From: an uncultured Blautia sp.
GTDB lineage: Bacteria; Bacillota; Clostridia; Lachnospirales; Lachnospiraceae
Assembly: GCF_947654165.1 (NCBI RefSeq)
Contig: NZ_CANTKB010000047.1
Coordinates: 1-12,838 of the forward strand
DNA: 12,838 nt
Reading direction: 5' to 3'
Shown piece after piece: positions 6,915 through 12,838 of this stretch (position 1 is the first letter of the stretch; every line of letters starts with the position of its first letter). The notes under the pieces were generated by a model. It did no database searches and had not been told where the DNA came from. It saw nothing but the letters and a program-made list of their open reading frames with translations. Both the position numbers and the translations under genes were made by a program.

Positions 6915-8270
6915 TTAATTTGAGATTCCCTTTTTCGCTCTGTTCTCTTTCCAAAGTTCATCTGCAACTGGCTTCCAATTCTTCGCATACTGGTCACATT
7001 TTGCACAAAGATGTTCTGCTGTTTCTGGAGATTGAAGATCTGTTGAGTGAGCTCCTGATTTTTCAACCATTGCGCGAAGCTTGTCAGGATTTTCCAGCAT
7101 AGGACACGGACGAAGCATATTATCATTAAATGGCTGATTATCATGGTAAGCCATCATCATCGGTGACTGCAGTGCTTCCAGAAGCGTCTTTTCCCGAATA
7201 TTAGAATCTGAATAATGGATAAATACGCAAGGATCGATATCACCGTTAGCATTAATATGTAAGTAGCGATGACCACCAGCGATACATCCACCAACATATT
7301 CTGCATCATTCTGAAAATCCAGTGCAAATAATGGCTTTTTGGCACGATAACGACGGATTTTCTCATAAACTCCGGTACGCTGCTGCGGTGTAGGCATCAA
7401 CTCTGGAACAGCATCGTTTCCTACCGGCATATAATGGAAATACCATACAAAATAGGCGCCCATTTCAATCAATGTATCATAGAATTCCTCTGATGTAATT
7501 GAATCATAATTGGCACTGGTATAGCAGCAAGAAATTCCATAAATCAGTTTCTTTCTTCTGAGAAGTTCCATGGCTTTACGTACTTTCTGATATACACCAG
7601 CTCCACGTCGTCCATCAGTTGCCTCTTCAAATCCTTCCAGAGAAATGGCTGGTACAAAATTACCTACACGGAGCATTTCATCCGCAAATTCTTCGTCAAT
7701 CAATGTTGAATTTGTAAAGCAAAGGAATACGCAATCCGAATGCTTTTCACAGATCCGAATCAAGTCTTTTTTACGGACCAGCGGCTCCCCACCAGTGTAA
7801 ATGTACAAATAAACGCCCAATTCTTTTCCCTGGCAGATAATATCATCAATCTCATCATAAGTAAGATTTAATTTGTGTCCATATTCCGCTGCCCAACAAC
7901 CAGTACAGTGCAGATTACAGGCCGATGTGGGATCCAGAAGGATAGCCCATGGAATATTACAGTTATACTTCTTTCTCAGTTCTTCTTCCTTTTTCCAGCC
8001 AACCAGACTGGCATTAATAAAAAGATTCACGGCAAGTGTCTTAGTCACATTGGGATCTACCTCTTTAAAAAGACGGCGGATATAGCTATAATAAGGATGT
8101 TCCGGATCTGTAATTGCTTCCCGAATAATTTTTCTCTGAGAAATAAATTCACCATCAGCAAATTTGTCCGCCCAGTCCATCATCTTCGGCATATGCTTAT
8201 CCGGATCCTTGTAAATATAATTGAATGTCTGCTCAATTCCCAGTTTCTTTAAAGTATTTGATGCGTTCAT
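6915..8270 (-). CDS. Radical SAM enzyme with SPASM-like cysteine-rich C-terminus, putative lipid-modifying
   Basis: The product has 451 residues from the ATG at 8270, with AGGAGG upstream. Residues 1-105 form a non-catalytic, helix-rich N-terminal extension. The radical SAM cluster motif CNLHCTGC follows (Cys118, Cys122, Cys125), then the SAM-binding GGEP at 160-163. The C-terminal part carries Cys329, Cys348, Cys389 and a CAKC pair (Cys422, Cys425), enough to hold one or more auxiliary iron-sulfur clusters, as in SPASM or Twitch domains. The reaction is not known from sequence. SPASM enzymes often modify peptides, but no precursor-peptide gene is visible nearby. Radical SAM enzymes that couple acyl or isoprenoid chains are also known (archaeal tetraether synthase, bacterial membrane-spanning lipid synthase), and the lipid neighbours favour that class. 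It lies between DUF308 and metK in an operon that also holds fakB-like and cls genes. Family is certain; lipid substrate is inference. Confidence 0.85.
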   Translation of the reverse strand: MNASNTLKKLGIEQTFNYIYKDPDKHMPKMMDWADKFADGEFISQRKIIREAITDPEHPYYSYIRRLFKEVDPNVTKTLAVNLFINASLVGWKKEEELRKKYNCNIPWAILLDPTSACNLHCTGCWAAEYGHKLNLTYDEIDDIICQGKELGVYLYIYTGGEPLVRKKDLIRICEKHSDCVFLCFTNSTLIDEEFADEMLRVGNFVPAISLEGFEEATDGRRGAGVYQKVRKAMELLRRKKLIYGISCCYTSANYDSITSEEFYDTLIEMGAYFVWYFHYMPVGNDAVPELMPTPQQRTGVYEKIRRYRAKKPLFALDFQNDAEYVGGCIAGGHRYLHINANGDIDPCVFIHYSDSNIREKTLLEALQSPMMMAYHDNQPFNDNMLRPCPMLENPDKLRAMVEKSGAHSTDLQSPETAEHLCAKCDQYAKNWKPVADELWKENRAKKGISN

Positions 8271-8326
8271 AATAGAGTTCCTCCTAAGATTTTATATTTG
8301 TTAATAATAAATTTTACTTAAACATG

Positions 8327-8911
8327 CTATTCTTCCCAGTCAGTATCTTCCTCGTTCTTTTCCTGTCCTTGGATTTGTTTTGCAATCTTCACCGTCTCCT
8401 TGACCGTGAGATGGTTCATGAGACCTTCTGCAAAGAAACCGCATCCAATAATGACATGACTGATTTGACTTTCTTGAAATGGCTTTATTATAATTAAGAT
8501 ACCAAAAGTAGCTACAATGATGGAAAGTGTCAATATCCATTTCCATATTTCAAGTCCAAATACTTTTGCGTCTTTTGCAGTCTGAACTTTTAATACAGCA
8601 TCAAGCAAAATCAACAATCCAAGTCCTGGTGAAAGATATGAACGGATACGCAAATTGCATCCAAGCACTATCACACCAAGCACTATCAGGAATATTCCAC
8701 AAGCCAGATCATATTGGAAAGCCAGATCATACAAATCATCTGAAAGATATCCAATAATCTTAACAATTCCATAAGCAACTAAGATGATGCCCCCTGTGAT
8801 ACATAGCACCAGTGGGGATATAGATGGTATTGTCATACATACGATTCCAACTATATAGAAAATAATTGAAATCAAAACATACCCATCTCTTGCCATACGA
8901 ATCTTTTTCAA
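8327..8911 (-). CDS. DUF308/HdeD-like six-helix membrane protein
   Basis: The likely start is the TTG at 8911 (194 residues), because GGAGG stands eight bases upstream; the in-frame ATG at 8926 overlaps that ribosome site. Six hydrophobic segments can be read, beginning with YVLISIIFYIVGIV and ending with VIIGCGFFAEGL, followed by a charged, acidic tail (EEDTDWEE) on the C-terminal side. The layout matches the DUF308 family and the protein at 490-1086, with a related start (LKKIR versus LKKIK) and little clear identity beyond. The function is unknown; HdeD in E. coli relates to acid stress. It is the first gene of a probable operon with the radical SAM gene (56 bases downstream), metK, the DegV-family gene and cls. 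Its position suggests a membrane partner or stress sensor for that pathway, but this is inference. Confidence 0.7.
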   Translation of the reverse strand: MKKIRMARDGYVLISIIFYIVGIVCMTIPSISPLVLCITGGIILVAYGIVKIIGYLSDDLYDLAFQYDLACGIFLIVLGVIVLGCNLRIRSYLSPGLGLLILLDAVLKVQTAKDAKVFGLEIWKWILTLSIIVATFGILIIIKPFQESQISHVIIGCGFFAEGLMNHLTVKETVKIAKQIQGQEKNEEDTDWEE

Positions 8912-8950
8912 TATTTTCACCTCCATTCTCTTTTTCTGCCTAAATTCTAC

Positions 8951-8979
8951 ATATTATTTCATTCTTCTTCTATGGGCAA
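8951..8979 (-). promoter_or_regulatory. Candidate sigma-A promoter of the DUF308-radical SAM-metK-degV-cls operon
   Basis: Reading the minus strand, TTGCCC (8974-8979) and TAATAT (8951-8956) are 17 bases apart, about 40 bases upstream of the TTG start. Each box matches four of six consensus bases, so the call rests mainly on spacing and position. The -35 box overlaps one copy of the GGCAAAC repeat listed separately, which would allow a bound protein to block or steer the polymerase. Confidence 0.45.
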
Positions 8980-9025
8980 ACATCTTCTATATATCCAAAA
9001 ACTAGGCAAACTTAACATGTTTGTC
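8975..9025. repeat. GGCAAAC repeats upstream of the radical SAM operon
   Basis: GGCAAAC occurs at 8975-8981 and 9005-9011, exactly 30 bases apart start to start, close to three helical turns. A near-inverted copy, GTTTGTC, lies at 9019-9025 and forms with the second copy an imperfect palindrome with a seven-base centre. The set sits over and upstream of the candidate promoter. It has the look of an operator cluster; the binding protein is unknown. Confidence 0.4.
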
Positions 9026-9052
9026 TGGATTCATTCAAAGTCCAAGATCAAT

Positions 9053-9098
9053 AAAAGCTTCCCATTGCCGACATAAATTTCGACAACGGGAAGCTTTT
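9053..9098 (-). terminator. Intrinsic terminator of the oleate hydratase gene
   Basis: AAAAGCTTCCC (9053-9063) pairs exactly with GGGAAGCTTTT (9088-9098). The inner TTGCCGA and TCGACAA extend the stem with one mismatch and leave an eight-base loop. It lies about 50 bases past the oleate hydratase stop. The A/T ends of the stem provide a U-run in either direction, so it insulates oleate hydratase from the operon that starts at 8911. Confidence 0.8.
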
Positions 9099-9149
9099 GC
9101 TTATTTGTTTATCATGGAAAAGAATATGATTATTTCAATTTTTTCAAAC

Positions 9150-10925
9150 TCAAATAACATGATATTCTTTCAGCAGTTTTTCCACATCTGTGTTTTTGAT
9201 AAAGTCTAAAGCCTTTTTAACAGCAATCTTTTCCTTGATTCCCAGCTTCATCTCAGTCAGTGGTTCTCCATCACGCAATTTGACAGTCGCATTCAAAAGA
9301 TCCCTCACATCATATGTGCTGCCCCAAACCTCCGGAACTCCACGGTCTACATTAAGCAAGGTATAAACAGCCTCCATACCGGTACGCATGGAATACTCTG
9401 TTGTAAAAATAGTATCCCTTGCGGTCTCGGCAAACTGGCCAATAAATGCAAAGTTTACTGCTCCATCAGGCACAACTTTTGGACGATCCGTATCATTACG
9501 AGGCATGAAAAAGGCATCAATATAAGGCATCATGACCGGAACTGTGTTTGCACTGTTCTCAGCCAGTTCTTCGATCTCGTTTTCCGGCACACCAATATGG
9601 TACAGCCATTCCATACAGATCTCTTTTCCTGTACAATCTCTCATTGGCTTTTTGACATAGTCACCAGGTTTGTCATTAAAGAGCGCATATACCCAAACGA
9701 GACAATGGTCTTTTGGCTGGGAACGGAACTGTGGCTGACGGTTAATCGTCCAACTCAAAAGCCAGCTGGAATCTTTTACAGATACAATACCGCCAGTGAC
9801 CACTTTACCAGTAAACGGATCTCGTTTGCAGATATTTGTGATATATGGAATAATTCTTTGATCCAGTGTCTCCACAGTGGCACTCATCCAGTTACACAGC
9901 TCACTGTCATAACAGAATTTATCAGGGTTTCCAAAGTCAGGACTCTGGGCGGCAATACGTCTCCACATATCCCATCCGCCACCTGGCTTGATTTCCGGAT
10001 TATATGGAGCCGGCGTATTCTGGGATCCCATTGCAGAGTTTTCCACACATCCACCATTTGTGATGAACACAAGATCATCCTCTGTGAGGTCTACGAAACG
10101 TGTTTCACCTTCCGCCTCAAGTTCAATACGGGTAGCCTGCTTTCTGTTGGATGTAACATCAAACTCAACATTTACAACCTTTGTATTATAGTGGAATACG
10201 ACACCGGCATTTTCCAGATATTTTACCATCGGAAGGATCATACTCTCATACTGATTATATTTTGTAAAACGCAGAGCCGTGAAGTCAGGAAGACCTCCGA
10301 TATGGTGGATATAGCGCTTAATATAACGCTTCATTTCCAGTGCACTGTGCCAGTTTTCAAACGCAAACATCGTCCGCCAGTACAGCCAGAAATTTGAATC
10401 AAATACCTCGTCGTCAAAATATTCATCGATACGTTTATCATACAATTCTTCATCCGGAGTGAAGAACAGCCTCATGATCTCCATCTGTGCTTTGTCTGAA
10501 ACTGCAAATTTCTTATCTGTATGTGCATCCTGTCCCCGGTTGACAGTCGCACGGCAAAGAGAGTAATTCGGATCTTCTTTATTGAGCCAATAATACTCAT
10601 CCAGTACACTGACTCCCTCAGTTTCAATAGATGGGATAGAACGGAACAAATCCCACATAACTTCAAAATGGTTATCCATTTCACGTCCGCCACGCATTAC
10701 ATAACCTACACCCGGATATTCAAACCCATCACAGGCACCACCAGGAATCGGATCTTTTTCAAAAATGTGTATACGTTCACCTTTCATCTGACCATCACGG
10801 ACAAGGTAACATGCGGCTGAAAGTGCTGCCAGCCCTGTACCAATAATATAAGCTGACTTGTGATCTACTCCTTCTGGTTTCTTCGGATGAGCAAAAGCTT
10901 CATAGTTTCCACTTGAATAATACAT
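9150..10925 (-). CDS. ohyA: Oleate hydratase (MCRA family, FAD-dependent)
   Basis: The enzyme adds water across the cis-9 double bond of oleate and related unsaturated fatty acids, giving 10-hydroxy fatty acids. It needs FAD and acts at the membrane face. The start is the second ATG, at 10925, because AGGAGG lies seven bases before it; this gives 591 residues and the family's usual MYYSSGNYEAFA beginning. The FAD-binding GTGLAALSAA follows near residue 29. Glu82 in GGREM and Tyr201 in KRYIKRYIHH fall at the positions of the catalytic pair described for S. aureus OhyA, which is also about 591 residues long. The C-terminal RDTIFTTEYSMRTGMEA is typical. It is a single gene with its own promoter, a palindrome over the -35 box, and a terminator. 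The adjacent TetR-type gene is the obvious candidate regulator. Known roles are detoxifying host unsaturated fatty acids and producing bioactive hydroxy fatty acids. Identity is secure. Confidence 0.96.
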   Translation of the reverse strand: MYYSSGNYEAFAHPKKPEGVDHKSAYIIGTGLAALSAACYLVRDGQMKGERIHIFEKDPIPGGACDGFEYPGVGYVMRGGREMDNHFEVMWDLFRSIPSIETEGVSVLDEYYWLNKEDPNYSLCRATVNRGQDAHTDKKFAVSDKAQMEIMRLFFTPDEELYDKRIDEYFDDEVFDSNFWLYWRTMFAFENWHSALEMKRYIKRYIHHIGGLPDFTALRFTKYNQYESMILPMVKYLENAGVVFHYNTKVVNVEFDVTSNRKQATRIELEAEGETRFVDLTEDDLVFITNGGCVENSAMGSQNTPAPYNPEIKPGGGWDMWRRIAAQSPDFGNPDKFCYDSELCNWMSATVETLDQRIIPYITNICKRDPFTGKVVTGGIVSVKDSSWLLSWTINRQPQFRSQPKDHCLVWVYALFNDKPGDYVKKPMRDCTGKEICMEWLYHIGVPENEIEELAENSANTVPVMMPYIDAFFMPRNDTDRPKVVPDGAVNFAFIGQFAETARDTIFTTEYSMRTGMEAVYTLLNVDRGVPEVWGSTYDVRDLLNATVKLRDGEPLTEMKLGIKEKIAVKKALDFIKNTDVEKLLKEYHVI

Positions 10926-10950
10926 AATCATACCTCCTGAATTTCAATTC

Positions 10951-10980
10951 GTTATATATGTTTTTCAATTACATCCTCAA
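10951..10980 (-). promoter_or_regulatory. Candidate promoter of the oleate hydratase gene
   Basis: On the minus strand a -35 box TTGAGG (10975-10980) and a -10 box TATAAC (10951-10956) are 18 bases apart; TATATA two bases nearer gives 16. The start codon lies 25 bases further on behind AGGAGG. The -35 box shares bases with the palindrome at 10977-10990. Confidence 0.5.
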
Positions 10981-10990
10981 TATACATTGA
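10977..10990. promoter_or_regulatory. Candidate TetR-type operator at the oleate hydratase promoter
   Basis: TCAAT and ATTGA form perfect five-base arms around a four-base centre (TATACA core region on the plus strand). The palindrome overlaps the probable -35 box, where a bound repressor would exclude polymerase. A 14-base dyad of this size suits a TetR-family dimer, and such a regulator is encoded immediately upstream at 11079-11660. Binding is inferred. Confidence 0.4.
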
Positions 10991-11015
10991 ATGATAACTA
11001 CTCACAATCAACAGA

Positions 11016-11052
11016 ATAGCCCCATCATCGAATTCTTCGATGACAGGGCTAT
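11016..11052 (-). terminator. Stem-loop terminator after the TetR-type regulator
   Basis: ATAGCCC at the left pairs with GGGCTAT at the right, and ATCATCGAA with TTCGATGA inside, giving a long stem with a small bulge and a tiny loop. It lies 27 bases after the regulator stop and before the oleate hydratase promoter, so the two genes are probably transcribed separately. The U-run is strong on the plus strand but weak on the minus strand. Confidence 0.65.
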
Positions 11053-11078
11053 ATTGTTGTTTTTTTCGACAAACTTCA

Positions 11079-11660
11079 TCATTTGTTGATATTATCATAT
11101 GGCTTATCAATCCGGCATTTTTCAAGCATACGAATGATATCTCCCTCTATTAAATTACTCAGTCTGAAAATCATCTTTTCCGGTGACGGTTTCATGTCCT
11201 TCCGTATCCAGTCCAGCATCATACCCACAAAAGCATACTTGTAAAAATCGGCAATAAATTTTTTATCCTCCTCCCTGACACTCATGCCTTGTGCGCATTC
11301 TTCAACAACATTAATAATCAATTGATAAACAACCCTGTACAGATATTGAATAATCTGTTCCTGACTGACATGACGGTAAACATTAAGTATAAAAGGCTTG
11401 TTTTCTTCTACGGCATGAAAAATATTCAGAAATCCCTGCTCCCATGTATCATATGTAGTATTTCCATTTGCTGCTATGCGGGAATCCTCCTCACAGGACC
11501 ATTCAATGAGGTCATAAATATCTTTGAAATGATAATAAAAAGTTGCACGGTTGACACCGCAGTCTTCTGTAATATCACTAATTGTAATTTTGGTAACCGG
11601 CTTTTTCAGTAACATCTTTTTGAGAGATGCCTCTAATGCTCTTTTTGTAATATCCGACAC
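11079..11660 (-). CDS. TetR/AcrR-family transcriptional regulator (DhaS-like, TetR_C_8 type)
   Basis: The product has 193 residues, starting at a GTG with GGAGGG eight bases upstream. The helix-turn-helix lies at about residues 20-50, with ITISDITEDCGVNRATFYYHF. The C-terminal domain is helical, with a conserved LDWI segment near residue 155 matching LDWL in the regulator at 2598-3161; the two are clear relatives. Such proteins are usually repressors released by a small ligand. It lies between the hydrolase gene and the oleate hydratase gene on the same strand, with its own TATAAT promoter and a stem-loop after it. A dyad at the oleate hydratase promoter is a plausible target. A fatty acid ligand would make sense for an oleate hydratase regulator but is not shown by the sequence. 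Family call is firm. Confidence 0.85.
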   Translation of the reverse strand: MSDITKRALEASLKKMLLKKPVTKITISDITEDCGVNRATFYYHFKDIYDLIEWSCEEDSRIAANGNTTYDTWEQGFLNIFHAVEENKPFILNVYRHVSQEQIIQYLYRVVYQLIINVVEECAQGMSVREEDKKFIADFYKYAFVGMMLDWIRKDMKPSPEKMIFRLSNLIEGDIIRMLEKCRIDKPYDNINK

Positions 11661-11707
11661 TTATCAATCCCTCCTGTTCTGTATATCATTCCATTCGTTT
11701 GAAAATT

Positions 11708-11737
11708 ATTATACACTAACTCACATATTTCCCACAA
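11708..11737 (-). promoter_or_regulatory. Promoter of the TetR-type regulator gene
   Basis: On the minus strand a perfect -10 box TATAAT (11708-11713) is preceded 18 bases upstream by TTGTGG (11732-11737). The GTG start lies about 47 bases downstream. TGTATA at the -10 box and TATACA near the ribosome site form an inverted pair 24 bases apart, which could serve autoregulation. Confidence 0.55.
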
Positions 11738-11746
11738 TGAACAAAA

Positions 11747-11794
11747 AATAAAGCACTGAAACTTCCTAAAACCAAAAAAATTCAGTACTTTATT
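11747..11794 (-). terminator. Intrinsic terminator of the hydrolase gene
   Basis: AATAAAGCACTGAA (11747-11760) pairs with TTCAGTACTTTATT (11781-11794), 14 positions with one mismatch, around a 20-base loop. On the minus strand the stem ends in a run of T residues. It lies 14 bases past the hydrolase stop, so the regulator downstream has an independent transcript. Confidence 0.8.
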
Positions 11795-11808
11795 GTAGAT
11801 AAATCAAA

Positions 11809-12729
11809 TTACAAATGACAAATCAGCCAATGCCTGATATCGTCATAAACGTCTTCTTTGTCTGTCTCATTGATCAATTCATGTCTGTCATTTTTATAAA
11901 GTTTTATCGAAATATCCTTAATTCCTGCTTTTTTGTAGATTTCATAAACATGTTTAACTGCTTTTCCATAATTACCAACAGGGTCTTCTTCTCCTGCAAT
12001 CAAAAACACAGGAAGGTCCTTCGGGATTTTTGCAATATTATCTGAATTCTGTATGAATGACAGCACGTCCAATAAAGTACGGTATCCATTTACCGTAAAA
12101 GAATATGTACAATACTTATCCGTATTATATTTATCAACAATAGTTTCATCCTTTGTAAGCCAATCATTTGATGTCCTGACGTTTGGAATATGATCATTAA
12201 ATTTGCTGAAAAACATATTTTTCAGCATCTTGGATCTATAGCGGTCTCCCTTAAAGAATTTAGTCAGCGATACCATTATTTTACCAGCTTTCAGTACACT
12301 TCCAGACTGGTTGCCTGTTCCGGAAATAATCACTCCATCCAACTCATTTCCATATGTCATTATATAGCGCCTTGCCATAAATGACCCCATACTGTGTCCA
12401 AACAAGAAGTAAGGAACATTAGGGTAATTTTTCTTTGCAAAACGGGTTACTTCATATAAATCTGCAACGACAGTTTCACTCATGTTGCTTGGACAAAAAT
12501 ACCCCAAATTGTCATCTGTTTTTGCCGTTTCTCCATGACCAAGATGGTCATTCCCAATTACAAGAATACCCTGTCTGTTTAGGTATCTGGCGAATTGATC
12601 ATATCGTTTAATATATTCAATCATTCCATGTGAAATCTGGACAATTCCAATTACTGGCATATTTGGCTCCCAAATAACAACGTGCAGATGATTTTTTCCA
12701 TCCGTGGATGGCAAATATAATTCCTTCAT
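11809..12729 (-). CDS. Alpha/beta hydrolase, monoglyceride lipase/lysophospholipase-like
   Basis: The product has 306 residues from the ATG at 12729, chosen because AGGAGG stands seven bases upstream; the longer frame to 12786 runs through that site. The fold is a serine alpha/beta hydrolase of the Hydrolase_4 group. The oxyanion region is HGMIEYIKRY (34-43), the nucleophile elbow GHSMGS holds Ser113, and Asp249 (GEEDPVG) and His283 (DRHELINE) complete the triad. The HGM-E--RY and DRHE-NE patterns are typical of monoacylglycerol lipases and bacterial lysophospholipases, which release fatty acids from monoglycerides or lysophospholipids. There is no signal peptide or membrane segment, so it is probably cytosolic. 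It ends at a strong terminator and is followed on the same strand by the TetR-type gene and oleate hydratase. The supply of free fatty acids links it to those genes, by inference. The exact substrate cannot be told. Confidence 0.85.
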   Translation of the reverse strand: MKELYLPSTDGKNHLHVVIWEPNMPVIGIVQISHGMIEYIKRYDQFARYLNRQGILVIGNDHLGHGETAKTDDNLGYFCPSNMSETVVADLYEVTRFAKKNYPNVPYFLFGHSMGSFMARRYIMTYGNELDGVIISGTGNQSGSVLKAGKIMVSLTKFFKGDRYRSKMLKNMFFSKFNDHIPNVRTSNDWLTKDETIVDKYNTDKYCTYSFTVNGYRTLLDVLSFIQNSDNIAKIPKDLPVFLIAGEEDPVGNYGKAVKHVYEIYKKAGIKDISIKLYKNDRHELINETDKEDVYDDIRHWLICHL

Positions 12730-12838
12730 TATACTACCTCCTAGTATTCTTATCTCCAGAAATATACTTTTAAATTCTATATACATGATACCAGGGTCAA
12801 AAGCCCCTGCTGAATCTTGAAAATTTAATATTTTACAG
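12730..12838 (-). promoter_or_regulatory. Upstream region of the hydrolase gene, with a stem-loop at the window edge
   Basis: This edge segment carries the hydrolase ribosome site (AGGAGGT) and probably its promoter. TTGACC (12795-12800, minus strand) is a fair -35 box, but the best -10 box, TAGAAT, is only 15 bases away, so the call is weak. CAGGG (12792-12796) and CCCTG (12805-12809) form a short stem-loop around the -35 box; it may be an operator or the end of a terminator of the next gene. No coding region is visible. Confidence 0.35.

Noticed and set aside
6839..7144. Minus-strand frame of 101 codons overlapping the end of the radical SAM gene
   Set aside because: Most of it lies in another frame of the radical SAM coding region. 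Only its last 21 codons lie in the intergenic gap, and these are discussed as a weak separate finding.
6915..8270. Radical SAM/SPASM peptide-modification cluster with a precursor peptide
   Set aside because: No short precursor-like gene with Cys-rich or repeated core residues, no RRE protein and no exporter or peptidase was found on either side, so lipid context is favoured, without excluding a remote peptide substrate.
9597..10397. Open frame of 266 codons on the plus strand
   Set aside because: It lies wholly antisense to oleate hydratase, has no family resemblance or good ribosome site, and is explained by the codon use of the opposite strand.
1..12838. tRNA, rRNA, CRISPR array, insertion sequence or prophage
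   Set aside because: No cloverleaf-like sequence, regularly spaced repeats, transposase, integrase or phage protein was found on either strand.

Overview
This window looks like a chromosomal segment of a low-GC, Gram-positive anaerobe of the Clostridia, most likely a Lachnospiraceae gut bacterium. The grounds are AT-rich DNA, strong AGGAGG-type ribosome binding sites, several GTG/TTG starts, compact operons closed by intrinsic terminators, and protein families typical of that group. I cannot name the species. I see no rRNA, tRNA, CRISPR array, transposase or phage gene. No gene-free stretch exceeds 300 bases; the longest is about 240.

Layout from left to right. (A) 36-2527, minus strand: a PLD/cardiolipin-synthase-like protein, a DUF308 membrane protein and a C-terminally truncated TVP38/VTT membrane protein. 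They are transcribed divergently from a TetR-type regulator at 2598-3161, plus strand. (B) 3204-8911, minus strand, a probable five-gene operon: DUF308 membrane protein, radical SAM enzyme with a cysteine-rich C-terminus, S-adenosylmethionine synthetase (metK), DegV/FakB-type fatty-acid-binding protein, and a canonical cardiolipin synthase. A bidirectional terminator separates A from B. (C) 9150-10925, minus: a complete oleate hydratase with its own promoter and terminator. (D) 11079-11660, minus: a second regulator of the same TetR subfamily. (E) 11809-12729, minus: a monoglyceride-lipase/lysophospholipase-type alpha/beta hydrolase.

Nearly every gene concerns acyl chains or phospholipids. 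The hydrolase can release fatty acids, oleate hydratase detoxifies unsaturated ones, the DegV protein can carry acyl chains, the two PLD enzymes remodel phospholipid head groups, and the DUF308 and VTT proteins sit in the membrane. The least explained member is the radical SAM enzyme, placed directly upstream of a gene for making its cofactor. My main hypothesis is that region B encodes a membrane-lipid modification pathway, possibly radical coupling or alteration of acyl chains, and that the whole window is a lipid-homeostasis island under two TetR-like regulators. The gene families and their order are read from the sequence; the joint function is inference.
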